Shown here: positions 27,250 through 36,659 of the stretch, in pieces
How positions within the stretch are numbered: the first letter of the stretch is position 1
How the letters are laid out: every line of letters begins with the position of its first letter
Assembly (NCBI RefSeq): GCF_016908715.1
Contig: NZ_JAFBEK010000003.1
Location: 62,001 to 126,000 of the forward strand
Reading direction: 5' to 3'
DNA: 64,000 bases
Source: Leuconostoc rapi
GTDB taxonomy: Bacteria; Bacillota; Bacilli; Lactobacillales; Lactobacillaceae
Notes under the pieces: model-generated
Database searches by the model: none
What the model was told of the DNA's origin: nothing
Seen by the model: the letters and a program-made list of their open reading frames with translations, nothing else
Position numbers and translations under genes: made by a program

Positions 27250-28017
27250 ATGATTGACCTACATAGTCACTTATTACCAAACATAGATGATGGTTCGCAG
27301 TCTATGCGAGCATCTATACGCATGGCAAAAGCAGCGGCAGATAGTGGCATTAAAGCCGCTTTAATGACGCCTCATCATATGAATGGCCATTACGTGAACC
27401 ATAAAGATGATATCATCACACTAACATCAGAATTCCAAAAACACCTAGATAATAATGACATTGGACTCCAAGTATTTCCTTCGCAGGAGGTACGTATCAA
27501 TGGTGGCTTATTGCAGGCTTTGGATGATGATGATATTTTGTTTGCTGATGAAAGTAACCGCTATCTTCTACTGGAGTTTCCAGATGACGATGTTCCTATA
27601 TATAGTAAAGATATGATTTTTCAAGTCATGCAACGTGGTATTACTGTAGAAATTGCTCATCCTGAGCGAAATACTAAAATAATGTCTACACCAAGTATTT
27701 TGTTTGATTTGATTGAAGCAGGTGCGGTGGCGCAGGTGACAGCAAGTTCCTATGTAGGTACCTTTGGTAAAAAAGTTGAGAAGTTTGCCGAAGAAATTAT
27801 TAAGCATAACTTGGCTCATGTTTTTGTTTCTGATGCGCATGACTTACCAAATCGTGATTACGAGATGGTTGAGGCCATGGCAAAATTAGAGAAACAAATG
27901 GGACGGGACTATCAAGAATTGTTTAAGACTAATGCTGAAGCAATACTTGATGGTGATAATGTCACGAGCTTGGTTCCAGAACCAATCGTTAAACGTAAGT
28001 TTTTTAGTAAATTTTAG
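27250..28017 (+). CDS. Manganese-dependent tyrosine phosphatase, CpsB/YwqE (PHP) type
   Basis: Dephosphorylates the cluster's tyrosine kinase and so regulates polymer length and amount. The 255-residue PHP-domain protein has metal ligands in MIDLHSHLLPNIDDGS, TPHHMNG, IAHPERN and SDAHD. It lies at the head of the exopolysaccharide cluster with a GAGGAGA ribosome site. Streptococcal-type clusters use the same phosphatase but often put a LytR-type gene first, which is missing here. Confidence 0.9.
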   Translation: MIDLHSHLLPNIDDGSQSMRASIRMAKAAADSGIKAALMTPHHMNGHYVNHKDDIITLTSEFQKHLDNNDIGLQVFPSQEVRINGGLLQALDDDDILFADESNRYLLLEFPDDDVPIYSKDMIFQVMQRGITVEIAHPERNTKIMSTPSILFDLIEAGAVAQVTASSYVGTFGKKVEKFAEEIIKHNLAHVFVSDAHDLPNRDYEMVEAMAKLEKQMGRDYQELFKTNAEAILDGDNVTSLVPEPIVKRKFFSKF

Positions 28018-28039
28018 AGAATAGAGAGATTAATGAACT

Positions 28040-28933
28040 ATGAATAATGTTCTTGAACTACGTCAATTATGGCAGATTATTCGAAAACACTTCTTTTCAA
28101 TTGTTGTGATGGCAATCATTGGTGCAGCTGCTGGGTATGGCATTGCTAAGTTTGTCATTGCACCTACCTACAGTGCCTCAACAAGTATGTTGGTTAACCG
28201 ATCTGCTGATGACACGAGTACCGCAACTGCTAACTTGTCTGATCAACAGGCTGACGTGCAGCTGATTAATACATATAAGAATTTGATTATTTCTAGCAAT
28301 GTTCTAGGAACTGTATCAAAAGAATTAAAAAATCCAGCACCAATTGTCGTACAAGAGGCCCAAGATGCTGAGTACAAAACGCTTGCTGATGGTACACAAC
28401 GTCTAGTAACACCAGCAAAAAAGAGAATTACAAAGCCTTCAACGAAGACAAAATATAATCTAAGTGTTGAAGAGTTAAAAAGTATGATTTCTATCAGTAA
28501 CCAAACTAATTCGCAAGTCTTTTCAATCAACGTCAAAGCCAAAGATTCTAAACTAGCTGCCGATGTGGCCAATGAAGTTGCCGATGCGTTTAAAGATAAA
28601 ATTGGTGGCTTTATGAAAATCAATAACGTCTCGATTATTGATGCAGCGAAGGCTAACAAACAACCGGTTGCACCAAATGTTAAGTTGTTTACTTTGGCAG
28701 GATTGGTTGTACTTGGCGGATTAACATTCTTGTATATGCTTGTTAAAGAATTATCTGACACAACCATTAAGTCACCGGATGAAATATCGGAAGCATTTGG
28801 CATGACGAACCTTGGTATTATTGGTCATGTTAAGCCAATTAAGCACTTCAGTATGTCACCAAAGGTAGAGATTGCTAAACCAGAGAGTCATAAAACACCA
28901 CGGTCACGTTTGGGCCGTTTGGATCGCGATTAA
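28040..28933 (+). CDS. Polysaccharide chain-length/kinase-modulator protein, CpsC/Wzz type
   Basis: Membrane protein of 297 residues with helices at about 19-38 and 214-235, flanking an extracellular Wzz-like loop. The N-terminal pattern ELRQLWQIIRKHFFSIVV and the YSASTSMLVN segment are typical. It is expected to activate the next gene product (the tyrosine kinase) through its cytoplasmic tail and to set the polymer chain length. Confidence 0.88.
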   Translation: MNNVLELRQLWQIIRKHFFSIVVMAIIGAAAGYGIAKFVIAPTYSASTSMLVNRSADDTSTATANLSDQQADVQLINTYKNLIISSNVLGTVSKELKNPAPIVVQEAQDAEYKTLADGTQRLVTPAKKRITKPSTKTKYNLSVEELKSMISISNQTNSQVFSINVKAKDSKLAADVANEVADAFKDKIGGFMKINNVSIIDAAKANKQPVAPNVKLFTLAGLVVLGGLTFLYMLVKELSDTTIKSPDEISEAFGMTNLGIIGHVKPIKHFSMSPKVEIAKPESHKTPRSRLGRLDRD

Positions 28934-28951
28934 AGAGATTAGGAGAGCAGA

Positions 28952-29710
28952 ATGAGTTTTTTTAATAAAGGACGAGCTGTTGGTAAAGATGAGCTGTCCG
29001 TTGAGACAATGACCAAAGGCGCTCGCTTAATTACCGCAGCAGAACCAAAAAATCCTGTGTCAGAACAATTCCGTACCTTGCGTACGAATATCGAATTCGC
29101 CTCAGTAGCGAAAGGTGAAATCAAAACGTTATTAATTTCTTCGGCATTACCTTCAGAAGGTAAGTCAACGGTCACAGCTAACCTAGCTGTTGCCTACGCG
29201 CAACAAGGGAAGAAAGTGTTACTAGTTGATTCTGACCTGCGCCGTCCTACGGTGGCTGTGACATTTGGATTGAATAAAAATGCTAGTGGGCTAACGAATT
29301 ATCTTGGTGATTCTGAAAAAGAGGTTGGGGCAATTATTCATCGCACGGCCATGGATAACCTCAACGTCATGCCGTCAGGACCAATACCACCTAACCCAGC
29401 GGAGCTCTTGGGGTCAGGTCGTATGACGAACTTAATTACCCAATTAAAAACACACTACGATATGATTATCTTTGATGTACCGCCATTCTTGATGGTTACG
29501 GATGCACAAGTGTTGATGTCGAAAATGGATGGTGTGGCCATTGTTGTTAATGGTGGCAAAACAAACAAGGGTGCTTTACAGCGAACACACGAAATTTTAA
29601 AAATTGCTGAAGCACCAGTACTTGGATTTATTTATAATGATCAGAGTCGTAAAAAGAAGGGCAGTGCTGGTTACGGATATGGCTACGGTTATGGAGAAAC
29701 CAAGGCTTAA
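28952..29710 (+). CDS. Bacterial tyrosine kinase CpsD/Wze type
   Basis: Cytoplasmic BY-kinase of 252 residues. It has Walker A SSALPSEGKSTVTANLA (Lys71), Walker A' LVDSDLRRPT (91-100) and a C-terminal tyrosine cluster, GYGYGYGYG, as the autophosphorylation tail. It pairs with the membrane modulator encoded just before it and is reversed by the PHP phosphatase at the head of the operon. Confidence 0.92.
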   Translation: MSFFNKGRAVGKDELSVETMTKGARLITAAEPKNPVSEQFRTLRTNIEFASVAKGEIKTLLISSALPSEGKSTVTANLAVAYAQQGKKVLLVDSDLRRPTVAVTFGLNKNASGLTNYLGDSEKEVGAIIHRTAMDNLNVMPSGPIPPNPAELLGSGRMTNLITQLKTHYDMIIFDVPPFLMVTDAQVLMSKMDGVAIVVNGGKTNKGALQRTHEILKIAEAPVLGFIYNDQSRKKKGSAGYGYGYGYGETKA

Positions 29711-29745
29711 GTGATAATCGTATATTGGGAGATGGGAGAGAACTA

Positions 29746-30381
29746 TTGGTTTATAGAAAAGTTGTTAAACGATTGCTTGATTTATTGCTAGCAATCCCCA
29801 TGTTAATCATTTTATTGATTCCACTAATCATTGTTGGAATTATTATTAAACTGACTTCGGAAGGCCCAGTTCTATTTATTCAGGAACGTTACGGTAGAAA
29901 TTCGAAGCCTTTTGCGTTGTATAAATTTCGTTCAATGACTAACAAAGCACCGGTAAAAGCAAACTCAGAGTTTAAAGACATTACAAGCTATGTGACGCCT
30001 TTTGGTATGCTTATTCGAAAAACATCAGTAGATGAATTACCGCAGTTATGGAATATTATTAAGGGTGACATGAGCTTTATCGGACCCCGTCCGCTGGCTA
30101 AGACTGATGAAAAGGTATTGTCTTTGCGAAAACAGAACGGTGCTGATCAAGTATTACCAGGTATTTCGGGATTAGCACAAGTTAATGGTCGAAATAATCT
30201 TTCCGATGAAGATAAGGCAGCTTATGATGCGAAGTATGCAGCACACTTAAGTTTTAAGGTAGATATGTTATTGACAGTGGAAACGTTTGTTTCTGTTTTG
30301 AAGCGTGACGGTGTGTTTAAAGAAACACTGACCAGAGATGTTGAGAATTTGGAGGAATCACATGATCGAAAGCCTTTCTGA
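29746..30381 (+). CDS. Undecaprenyl-phosphate sugar-1-phosphate (priming) transferase
   Basis: Starts the repeat unit by putting a hexose-1-phosphate on undecaprenyl phosphate in the membrane. The 211-residue protein has one N-terminal membrane helix (about 12-35), then LYKFRSMT, GMLIRKTSVDELPQLWNI and DMSFIGPRPLA, the core motifs of the WcaJ/EpsL family. I prefer the TTG at 29746, with GGGAGAG 5 bases upstream; an in-frame TTG at 29725 has no ribosome site. The sugar (glucose or galactose) is not readable. Confidence 0.9.
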   Translation: MVYRKVVKRLLDLLLAIPMLIILLIPLIIVGIIIKLTSEGPVLFIQERYGRNSKPFALYKFRSMTNKAPVKANSEFKDITSYVTPFGMLIRKTSVDELPQLWNIIKGDMSFIGPRPLAKTDEKVLSLRKQNGADQVLPGISGLAQVNGRNNLSDEDKAAYDAKYAAHLSFKVDMLLTVETFVSVLKRDGVFKETLTRDVENLEESHDRKPF

Positions 30382-31150
30382 TGTTTCTGTTTCCATTGTT
30401 ACGTTTAATAATGCTGATGTTCTAAAAGAGCGTTTGGACATACTACTACCAATTTTCAAAACTAGCCAAGTTACCAATATTTTTATTATTGATAATCACT
30501 CGACGGATGGAACGGACGATATCTTAAAACAAATTTCTGAAGATGAACCACAATTAAAGATAATTCTGTTGGATAGCAATAAAGGATTCGGATATGGACA
30601 TAATCAAGCTATAAAACAAACGAATAGTCAGTATCATATTGTAATGAATTTAGATACAACGCCTAAACAGGAAAGGCTCATTCGTAATATGGTTTTGTAC
30701 ATGGACAGACGTCAAGATATAAATTTGTTAAGTCCATTAGTTTTATTTCCAGACGGAAACATTCAACGTTTGACTAGGAATGAGCCAACAGTTTTTGATT
30801 TAGCCGTTCGTTTTTTTGGACCTAATTGGTTTAAAAAACGTCAGGCAAAATTTATACATTTGAATGATGGATATAATCGTGAACAAATAATAAAGAATGC
30901 AACTGGATGTTTTATGTTTCTTCGAGTTTCGGCCTTGAAAAGTATAGGTGGATTTGACGAACGTTATTTCTTATATATGGAAGATACTGACTTGACAAAA
31001 GCTATTAATGAAAAGGGGAAGGCATTTTTTTCTCCTGAATTTGAAGTTATGCATGAATGGCAACGTGGAAACCACTCTATCGGTGGAGCAAAATTAATGA
31101 TAAGAAGCATGATTAAATACTTTAATAAATGGGGGTGGAGACTGTGGTAA
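30362..31150 (+). CDS. Family 2 glycosyltransferase, rhamnosyltransferase-like
   Basis: Protein of 262 residues with a GT-A fold: VSVSIVTFNNADVL, FIIDNHSTDGTDDI, NKGFGYGHNQAI, NLDTTP and GGFDERYFLYMEDTD. These match WbbL-like rhamnosyltransferases acting on polyprenyl-linked precursors. dTDP-rhamnose from the downstream rml genes is the likely donor. The ATG at 30362 follows GGAGG and overlaps the priming transferase gene. From here on the base composition becomes clearly more AT-rich. Confidence 0.85.
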   Translation: MIESLSDVSVSIVTFNNADVLKERLDILLPIFKTSQVTNIFIIDNHSTDGTDDILKQISEDEPQLKIILLDSNKGFGYGHNQAIKQTNSQYHIVMNLDTTPKQERLIRNMVLYMDRRQDINLLSPLVLFPDGNIQRLTRNEPTVFDLAVRFFGPNWFKKRQAKFIHLNDGYNREQIIKNATGCFMFLRVSALKSIGGFDERYFLYMEDTDLTKAINEKGKAFFSPEFEVMHEWQRGNHSIGGAKLMIRSMIKYFNKWGWRLW

Positions 31151-32061
31151 AAAAAATTGTAGCAGCAATTGTTTCATATAACCCTGATACTGCTCATTTG
31201 GAAAAAATGATTAAAGAGATTGAATCTCAAAATGTTGATGTAATTGTGGTCAATAACGGAAAAAAACTTGACTACCTTGCTGAAGTAACACCTTTAGTCA
31301 TAGAAATGGGAAAAAATGTTGGAATAGCAGAAGCACAAAATATGGCCTTTGCGAAGGCTGAGGAAGACAAATATACTTTTGTAACTGTTTTTGATCAAGA
31401 CTCAATGATTCCTAAAAATTTTTTTAAAAACATGTACAATTCTCTAGATAGTAGCGAAATAGGCATGGTTGTCCCGAGGATTAAAGATTTGAATACCAAT
31501 TGCTATATTGAAGCAAGAACATATAATAGAAAAAACAAATTAAAAATTTACGAGCCTAAAAACTTAGAACAAGAAAATAGTAAAAAGACACGAAAGGTGG
31601 CGATACCCATCGCTTCAGGGGCGATGATTCGTATATCGGCTTGGAGTGCGGCTGGTGGGATGACGTCAAAACTGTTTATTGATGCGGTTGATACAGATTT
31701 TGATTTAAGATTATTGATTTCGGGTTATGATATTATACAAAACAACGAAGTGCTACTTGAGCATCCCATAGGGAAAAGAAAACCTATCAAAATTTTTGGA
31801 AAAATCATCTTTTGGAATACAAATCACAGCCCTCTAAGAAGATTTACAATAGCAAGAAACTCTATTTGGCTTTACAAGTCAAACAAAAGATATGTTAAAG
31901 GCCTACTAAGTATTGTTTTGAGAACTATAATAACACACGGCATTTATATTTTCTTTGAAAACAAAGATTTTTTTAAAAAAAGTCTGTTGTTTAACAAGGG
32001 ATTATTTATAGGACTATTTTCTAAGAGTCCAATTGTTATAGGGAAAGAAAAAAATGAATAA
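31144..32061 (+). CDS. Family 2 glycosyltransferase, RfbF-type rhamnosyltransferase
   Basis: Protein of 305 residues with KKIVAAIVSYNPD, VIVVNNGKK, KNVGIAEAQNMAF, VFDQDS and a C-terminal hydrophobic and basic region. The segment order matches RfbF/WbbL rhamnosyltransferases. The start is uncertain: GTG at 31144 with GTGGAG, or ATG at 31129 with no ribosome site. It overlaps both neighbours and is AT-rich. The donor specificity is inferred from the family and the linked rml genes. Confidence 0.8.
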   Translation: MVKKIVAAIVSYNPDTAHLEKMIKEIESQNVDVIVVNNGKKLDYLAEVTPLVIEMGKNVGIAEAQNMAFAKAEEDKYTFVTVFDQDSMIPKNFFKNMYNSLDSSEIGMVVPRIKDLNTNCYIEARTYNRKNKLKIYEPKNLEQENSKKTRKVAIPIASGAMIRISAWSAAGGMTSKLFIDAVDTDFDLRLLISGYDIIQNNEVLLEHPIGKRKPIKIFGKIIFWNTNHSPLRRFTIARNSIWLYKSNKRYVKGLLSIVLRTIITHGIYIFFENKDFFKKSLLFNKGLFIGLFSKSPIVIGKEKNE

Positions 32062-33028
32062 AATTAGTATAGCGGTAATTATTTCAACATATAACGGAGG
32101 AAAATTTATAGAAGAGCAAATTGATTCTATTTTGAATCAGAGCTTTTTTAAGTATCCGGATAATAATTATGACTTGAAATTAATAATAAGAGATGATGGT
32201 TCTTCAGATGCTACTAAAAATACTTTAGAGAACTACGAAAAAAAATATAAGGAAATAGAGATTCTAGATGATCAATTGGGAAATATTGGGGTTGTTAGAT
32301 CTTTCTTTGAGTTATTAAAACAGTCAGCAGATTATGATATTATTTTTTTTAGTGACCAAGATGATATTTGGCTAAATCATAAAGTTGAAAAATTTATTGA
32401 AGTTTATAATAAAAGTAATTCGAATGACGTTATTGGAATTTATTCTGATGCTTGGATTGCAGATGATAAGGGGAAATCTAAAGGAACTAAAATGTCACAA
32501 ATGTATGATTGGTTAAATAGACCTTTAAGCGTGGAATTTTTAACATGGGGATTCCGTATAACGGGCGCCAATTATGCTATAAATAATAAAGCTGCTAAAA
32601 TAGTACTTCAATTGTCAAAAAATGAAATAAAAAATGTTGCGATGCACGATGCAGCAATAGGTTTGCTGATTGAAATTTTGGGTAAAAATATTCTAATTAA
32701 TGAACCACTGTTAAATTATAGACAACATGAAAATAATGTTGTGGGCGCAAAAGGAAGTGCTAGTAATCCTATAAAAAAAATAACTGATTTACGAAAACTA
32801 ATCAGTTCTATTCTATTAAATAATGCTAGCATATATAATTTTTTACTTCGCAAAAAATTTGGTGTTTCTACAGATATAATGGATCATTTAAAAAAATATA
32901 ATGATATAACTGTAAAACATTCTTTCAAAGAAACACATAAAATATTGAAAGAAATAAAAAAAGATATTTGGTGGCGTCATAAAAGAATAACTCTATTTTT
33001 TGTATGGTTAAATAAGGTGAAAAAATGA
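32054..33028 (+). CDS. Family 2 glycosyltransferase
   Basis: Protein of 324 residues with IAVIISTYNGGKFIEEQIDS, RDDGSSD and FFSDQDDIWL, a pattern shared with many EpsE/WchA-linked glycosyltransferases. It is likely a rhamnosyl- or galactosyltransferase; the donor is unknown. It overlaps the previous and next genes, and is strongly AT-rich with many AAA, ATA and AAT codons compared with flanking housekeeping genes. Confidence 0.82.
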   Translation: MNKISIAVIISTYNGGKFIEEQIDSILNQSFFKYPDNNYDLKLIIRDDGSSDATKNTLENYEKKYKEIEILDDQLGNIGVVRSFFELLKQSADYDIIFFSDQDDIWLNHKVEKFIEVYNKSNSNDVIGIYSDAWIADDKGKSKGTKMSQMYDWLNRPLSVEFLTWGFRITGANYAINNKAAKIVLQLSKNEIKNVAMHDAAIGLLIEILGKNILINEPLLNYRQHENNVVGAKGSASNPIKKITDLRKLISSILLNNASIYNFLLRKKFGVSTDIMDHLKKYNDITVKHSFKETHKILKEIKKDIWWRHKRITLFFVWLNKVKK

Positions 33029-34092
33029 AAATAGCGTTTATACTGCCAGGAAACAATGATACTCCTGTAGGCGGTTATAAAATAATCTATCAGTATGCAA
33101 ATGAACTGATGGAGTTAGGTCATGAAGTAACGATTGCATTCATGTATCATCCATATAGTAAAAAAATTCTGAAGGTTAAAAAATTAGAACTACGCTTGAA
33201 AAAGTATTTAGGTCGTAAAGGAAATAGTCAGAATGTTTCGTGGTTTCCTCTAAATAATGATATAAAAATCGTCCAAAACTTAATCGAACAAGATAGTTTG
33301 TTACATTACGATAAGGTAATAGCAACATCGCCAGAAACTGCTACGTTATTATCTAGGTTTTCTGATAAAGTTGGTGAAAAATATTATTTTATTCAAAATT
33401 ACGAAATATGGAATTTAGGGGAAAAAAAATTAAAACAAACCTATCTATTGCCATTAAAAAAAATAGTAATTGCAAAATGGTTGGGTGAGGAAGTTTATAA
33501 AGTTACAAAAGAATATCCAATACAGGTACCTAATTTTTATGATCATTCCATATTTTACATAGATAAACAAATTGAAAAAAGACAAAATGTAGTTACAATA
33601 CTAAATCATGGCGAGCCAACAAAAAGAACAAAATTCGGATTGCGTGTACTAGAAAAAGTAAAACAGCAAATCCCTGACTTAGAGGTGTATCTGTTTGGAA
33701 CAGGTGAGATGCCCGTTGGCTTGCCTAGCTACGTTCAATATTTTCAAAAACCAACTCAAAATCAGTTGCGTAGTAAATTATACGGAGAAGCAAAAGTTTA
33801 TTTGATGCCAACAATTCTTGAGGGATGGAGCCTAACTGGAATGGAGGCAATGGCCTCTGGAGCTGTGGTTGTAGGAAGTAATATTGGTGGCTTACGTGAT
33901 TATATTACAAATGATATTGAGGGTAAATTAGTTGATGTTAATAATTTTGACCAATATGTTAACGAGGTGATACATTTTCTAAACGATGAAGAAAGTCGAG
34001 TTAAGTATGCAAAGAGAGCTCTTCATAGTGTAGAGAAACATGATATTAATAACTCGGTACAAATTCTATTGGCTGCTTTATCTACAAACTGA
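33025..34092 (+). CDS. Family 4 glycosyltransferase
   Basis: GT-B enzyme of 355 residues. It shows FILPGNNDTPVGGYKIIYQY at the N-terminus, a donor-binding Rossmann half with NHGEPTKRTKFGLRVLE, and the EX7E-like region PTILEGWSLTGMEAMASGAV. It starts four bases before the end of the previous gene (ATGA). The sugar donor is unknown. Confidence 0.83.
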   Translation: MKIAFILPGNNDTPVGGYKIIYQYANELMELGHEVTIAFMYHPYSKKILKVKKLELRLKKYLGRKGNSQNVSWFPLNNDIKIVQNLIEQDSLLHYDKVIATSPETATLLSRFSDKVGEKYYFIQNYEIWNLGEKKLKQTYLLPLKKIVIAKWLGEEVYKVTKEYPIQVPNFYDHSIFYIDKQIEKRQNVVTILNHGEPTKRTKFGLRVLEKVKQQIPDLEVYLFGTGEMPVGLPSYVQYFQKPTQNQLRSKLYGEAKVYLMPTILEGWSLTGMEAMASGAVVVGSNIGGLRDYITNDIEGKLVDVNNFDQYVNEVIHFLNDEESRVKYAKRALHSVEKHDINNSVQILLAALSTN

Positions 34093-34110
34093 ACTCTGAG
34101 GTTAGTATAT

Positions 34111-35211
34111 ATGTTATTTTTAACTGGTTGGTTTTTTAATTTAATAGGATCGTTTGTTAATAACAAGATAATTAAAAGAATTATTGGACTGATTGGAATA
34201 TTGATACTAGCATGGTTAGCTGGTACGGTTTCTGTTGATCACTCTGCTGACACAGCAGCTTACATGAGAACATTTTCAATGAATCCAAGTACAAGTATAT
34301 TCGAATCCGGTTATTTAAACTTATCGTATTGGTTTTATACTAATGGATTTGATTACACTACATTTAGGACAGTTACTTTTTTTGTATTTTATATTTTGTT
34401 TTATATTAGTGTGAATGCCCTTTCTAATAATCCTAATTTTTTTATATTAATTTATTCTTTTTTTCCTTTTTTGAGTGATGCGACTCAAGTAAGAAATTTT
34501 TTTATGTTGACATTTGTGTTAATGGCATGTGCTGTGCTAACAAAGAGAACATTTTCACGTTATTTATTAGCTATAGCTCTGATTTATGTAGCATCTTTAT
34601 TCCATTCAACAGGGTCAATATTTTACTTATTTGTACTTCTTCGTGCCATTCATTTTAGAAAAATTTATATTATAATACCTAAATTAATATATATTATAAC
34701 GGCAGCGGGGGTCCTATTGTGGGCAACAGGATCAATATCATTACTATCCCAGTATATTGGAAGTTTATCATTTTTCTCTGAAAGAAATGGTATTTCAGAG
34801 TCGCTACAAACGTACTCAGCAGGCATATTTAACGTATATACTATACCTATGGTTGCGAGCTATTTATTTATGCTTCATGTATTGCAGATAATAATAAAAG
34901 ATAAAATGGATGATAGCACGCTCACAGAGAAAGATGAAAGCTTGTATCTTTTATTTTTAATAGGTGCGATAGGAATTCCTGTAATTTTTAGCTCTTTTGC
35001 TTTTGAGAGAATATTAAGAAATTCAATGATGTGCGGAATAATTTTAGTAACTAGTACTACAACAATTAAAAATTTAAAGAAGGGAGATGGAGTGAAGTAT
35101 ATACTTTTTTCACTTTCTATTATATTGGGAATAATTGCTGAAGGATATTTGTATGATATTCCTGGAATGATGGGTTCATATACATTTTATATTTTAAAGT
35201 TTATACAATAG
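34111..35211 (+). CDS. Polysaccharide polymerase, Wzy/EpsG-like
   Basis: Highly hydrophobic protein of 366 residues with about ten membrane segments. It has a SADTAAYMRTF region near residue 50 and VRNFFMLTFVLM, typical of EpsG-type Wzy polymerases. Its position between the glycosyltransferases and the flippase gene fits. Sequence alone does not prove the activity, because Wzy proteins are very divergent. Confidence 0.72.
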   Translation: MLFLTGWFFNLIGSFVNNKIIKRIIGLIGILILAWLAGTVSVDHSADTAAYMRTFSMNPSTSIFESGYLNLSYWFYTNGFDYTTFRTVTFFVFYILFYISVNALSNNPNFFILIYSFFPFLSDATQVRNFFMLTFVLMACAVLTKRTFSRYLLAIALIYVASLFHSTGSIFYLFVLLRAIHFRKIYIIIPKLIYIITAAGVLLWATGSISLLSQYIGSLSFFSERNGISESLQTYSAGIFNVYTIPMVASYLFMLHVLQIIIKDKMDDSTLTEKDESLYLLFLIGAIGIPVIFSSFAFERILRNSMMCGIILVTSTTTIKNLKKGDGVKYILFSLSIILGIIAEGYLYDIPGMMGSYTFYILKFIQ

Positions 35212-35249
35212 TTAATTGAAAGAATTGTAAGAAGCTTCGATAATTTACG

Positions 35250-36659
35250 ATGAGTAAAGCAAGAAAATTAATAACAAATACCCTTATATTATCAATAGGC
35301 AATTTAGGGTCAAAATTTGCAGCAATAATTTTAGTTCCACTATATACCCATTTCTTATCACAATCTGAATTTGGTATTGCTGATGTATTAACAACAACTA
35401 TTACAGTCTTAACGCCTATTTTTGCAGTTAGTATTGCAGATGCTGTATTTCGTTTTACTTTGGACCCTGAGTCAGAGAGAAGTGAGGTATTTACTAATGG
35501 TGCTATTGTAACGATAATCGGGGTATTTGTTTCAACTCTATTAATTCCAGCAGTATCGTTTTTTGTTGGACAACAATTTGCTATCTTTTTGATGATATCA
35601 GTTTCAATTTCGATTGTTAACTCGTTACTTTCTAATTTCATGAAAGTAGTCGACAAAGTTTTGATTTTTACATTGAGTGGCATAGTAAATGCAATATGTT
35701 TGTTGGTAACTAATCTAATATTTTTAGTTAAGTTTCGTTTGGGATTGGAAGGATATCTGATTTCAGCAATCATATCTGGAGTTGCGGGTATAGTGTTCAT
35801 TATCATCTTCGGAAAAATATCATATTTTTTCAAAATAAAGTATTTTAGCATTGCAAAGATTCGTGAAATGATGAGATATAGTTTTCCATTGATTCCCAAT
35901 GCCATGTCATGGTGGTTAACAAATGACGCTAATCGTATCATTATTTTAGCTTTTGTTGGTCCAGCAGCGAATGGTTTATATGCTGTTGCTAACAAGATTC
36001 CAGCTATTTTTTCTATGTTTTTTTCTATATTTGCACAAGCTTGGCAAATATCTGCTGTAGAAGAGTTTGATGCTAAGGATAGGAGTGAATTTTATTCGAT
36101 TGTACTGCAGCGCATGATTGAGTTTTCAATGATTTTTAATGCAACCATTTTACTTTTTCTTAAAGATATAATGAAGTGCTTTGTTTCGACAAACTTTTAT
36201 AATTCTTGGCAACTAGTTCCATTTCTACTCCTCACTGTTATGTATTCGAATGTTTCATCTTTCGTAGGTACGACATATATTGCCGCAAAAAAAACCACAA
36301 TGATAACCGTGACAACGTTCTTGGGAATGGGAATTAATATACTTTTAGGACTAGTTCTTGTAAGAATATTTGGAGTTCAAGGAGTAATCGTGGGTGGAGC
36401 AATAGGGTTCTTTGTTATTGCTGTTATCCGAATATTAAATACTAGAAATTTAGTTAGCTTTAAAATAAATTATATCTTATTAGTTTGTGATCACATTGTA
36501 CTAGGTTTAATGATTATTGTGTTGTTCAGTGATTTAGTTTCTTCTAGAATAGAAACTATAGGGAATACACTATTGTTATTATTAATGCTTTATCTTAACA
36601 AAGACTTTTTTTATTCTATAAAGAAATTAATAAACAGGAGAAAATCTAAACATGTCTAG
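35250..36659 (+). CDS. Polysaccharide flippase, Wzx type
   Basis: Membrane transporter of 469 residues in the MATE/PST group with about twelve to fourteen hydrophobic segments. The N-terminal NTLILSIGNLGSKFAAIIL and YSFPLIPNAMSWWLTN motifs are typical of Wzx. It would flip the undecaprenyl-linked repeat unit to the outer face for polymerisation. It overlaps the next gene by 8 bases. Confidence 0.87.
   Translation: MSKARKLITNTLILSIGNLGSKFAAIILVPLYTHFLSQSEFGIADVLTTTITVLTPIFAVSIADAVFRFTLDPESERSEVFTNGAIVTIIGVFVSTLLIPAVSFFVGQQFAIFLMISVSISIVNSLLSNFMKVVDKVLIFTLSGIVNAICLLVTNLIFLVKFRLGLEGYLISAIISGVAGIVFIIIFGKISYFFKIKYFSIAKIREMMRYSFPLIPNAMSWWLTNDANRIIILAFVGPAANGLYAVANKIPAIFSMFFSIFAQAWQISAVEEFDAKDRSEFYSIVLQRMIEFSMIFNATILLFLKDIMKCFVSTNFYNSWQLVPFLLLTVMYSNVSSFVGTTYIAAKKTTMITVTTFLGMGINILLGLVLVRIFGVQGVIVGGAIGFFVIAVIRILNTRNLVSFKINYILLVCDHIVLGLMIIVLFSDLVSSRIETIGNTLLLLLMLYLNKDFFYSIKKLINRRKSKHV

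Noticed and set aside
28243-28803. Long minus-strand open frame of 186 codons opposite the chain-length gene
   Set aside because: It lies wholly antisense to a well-identified gene, has no ribosome site and resembles no family; it is a codon-usage shadow.
35201-35995. Minus-strand open frame of 264 codons opposite the Wzx gene
   Set aside because: It is opposite a hydrophobic, AT-rich gene, where stop-free antisense frames are common. It has no promoter or ribosome site.
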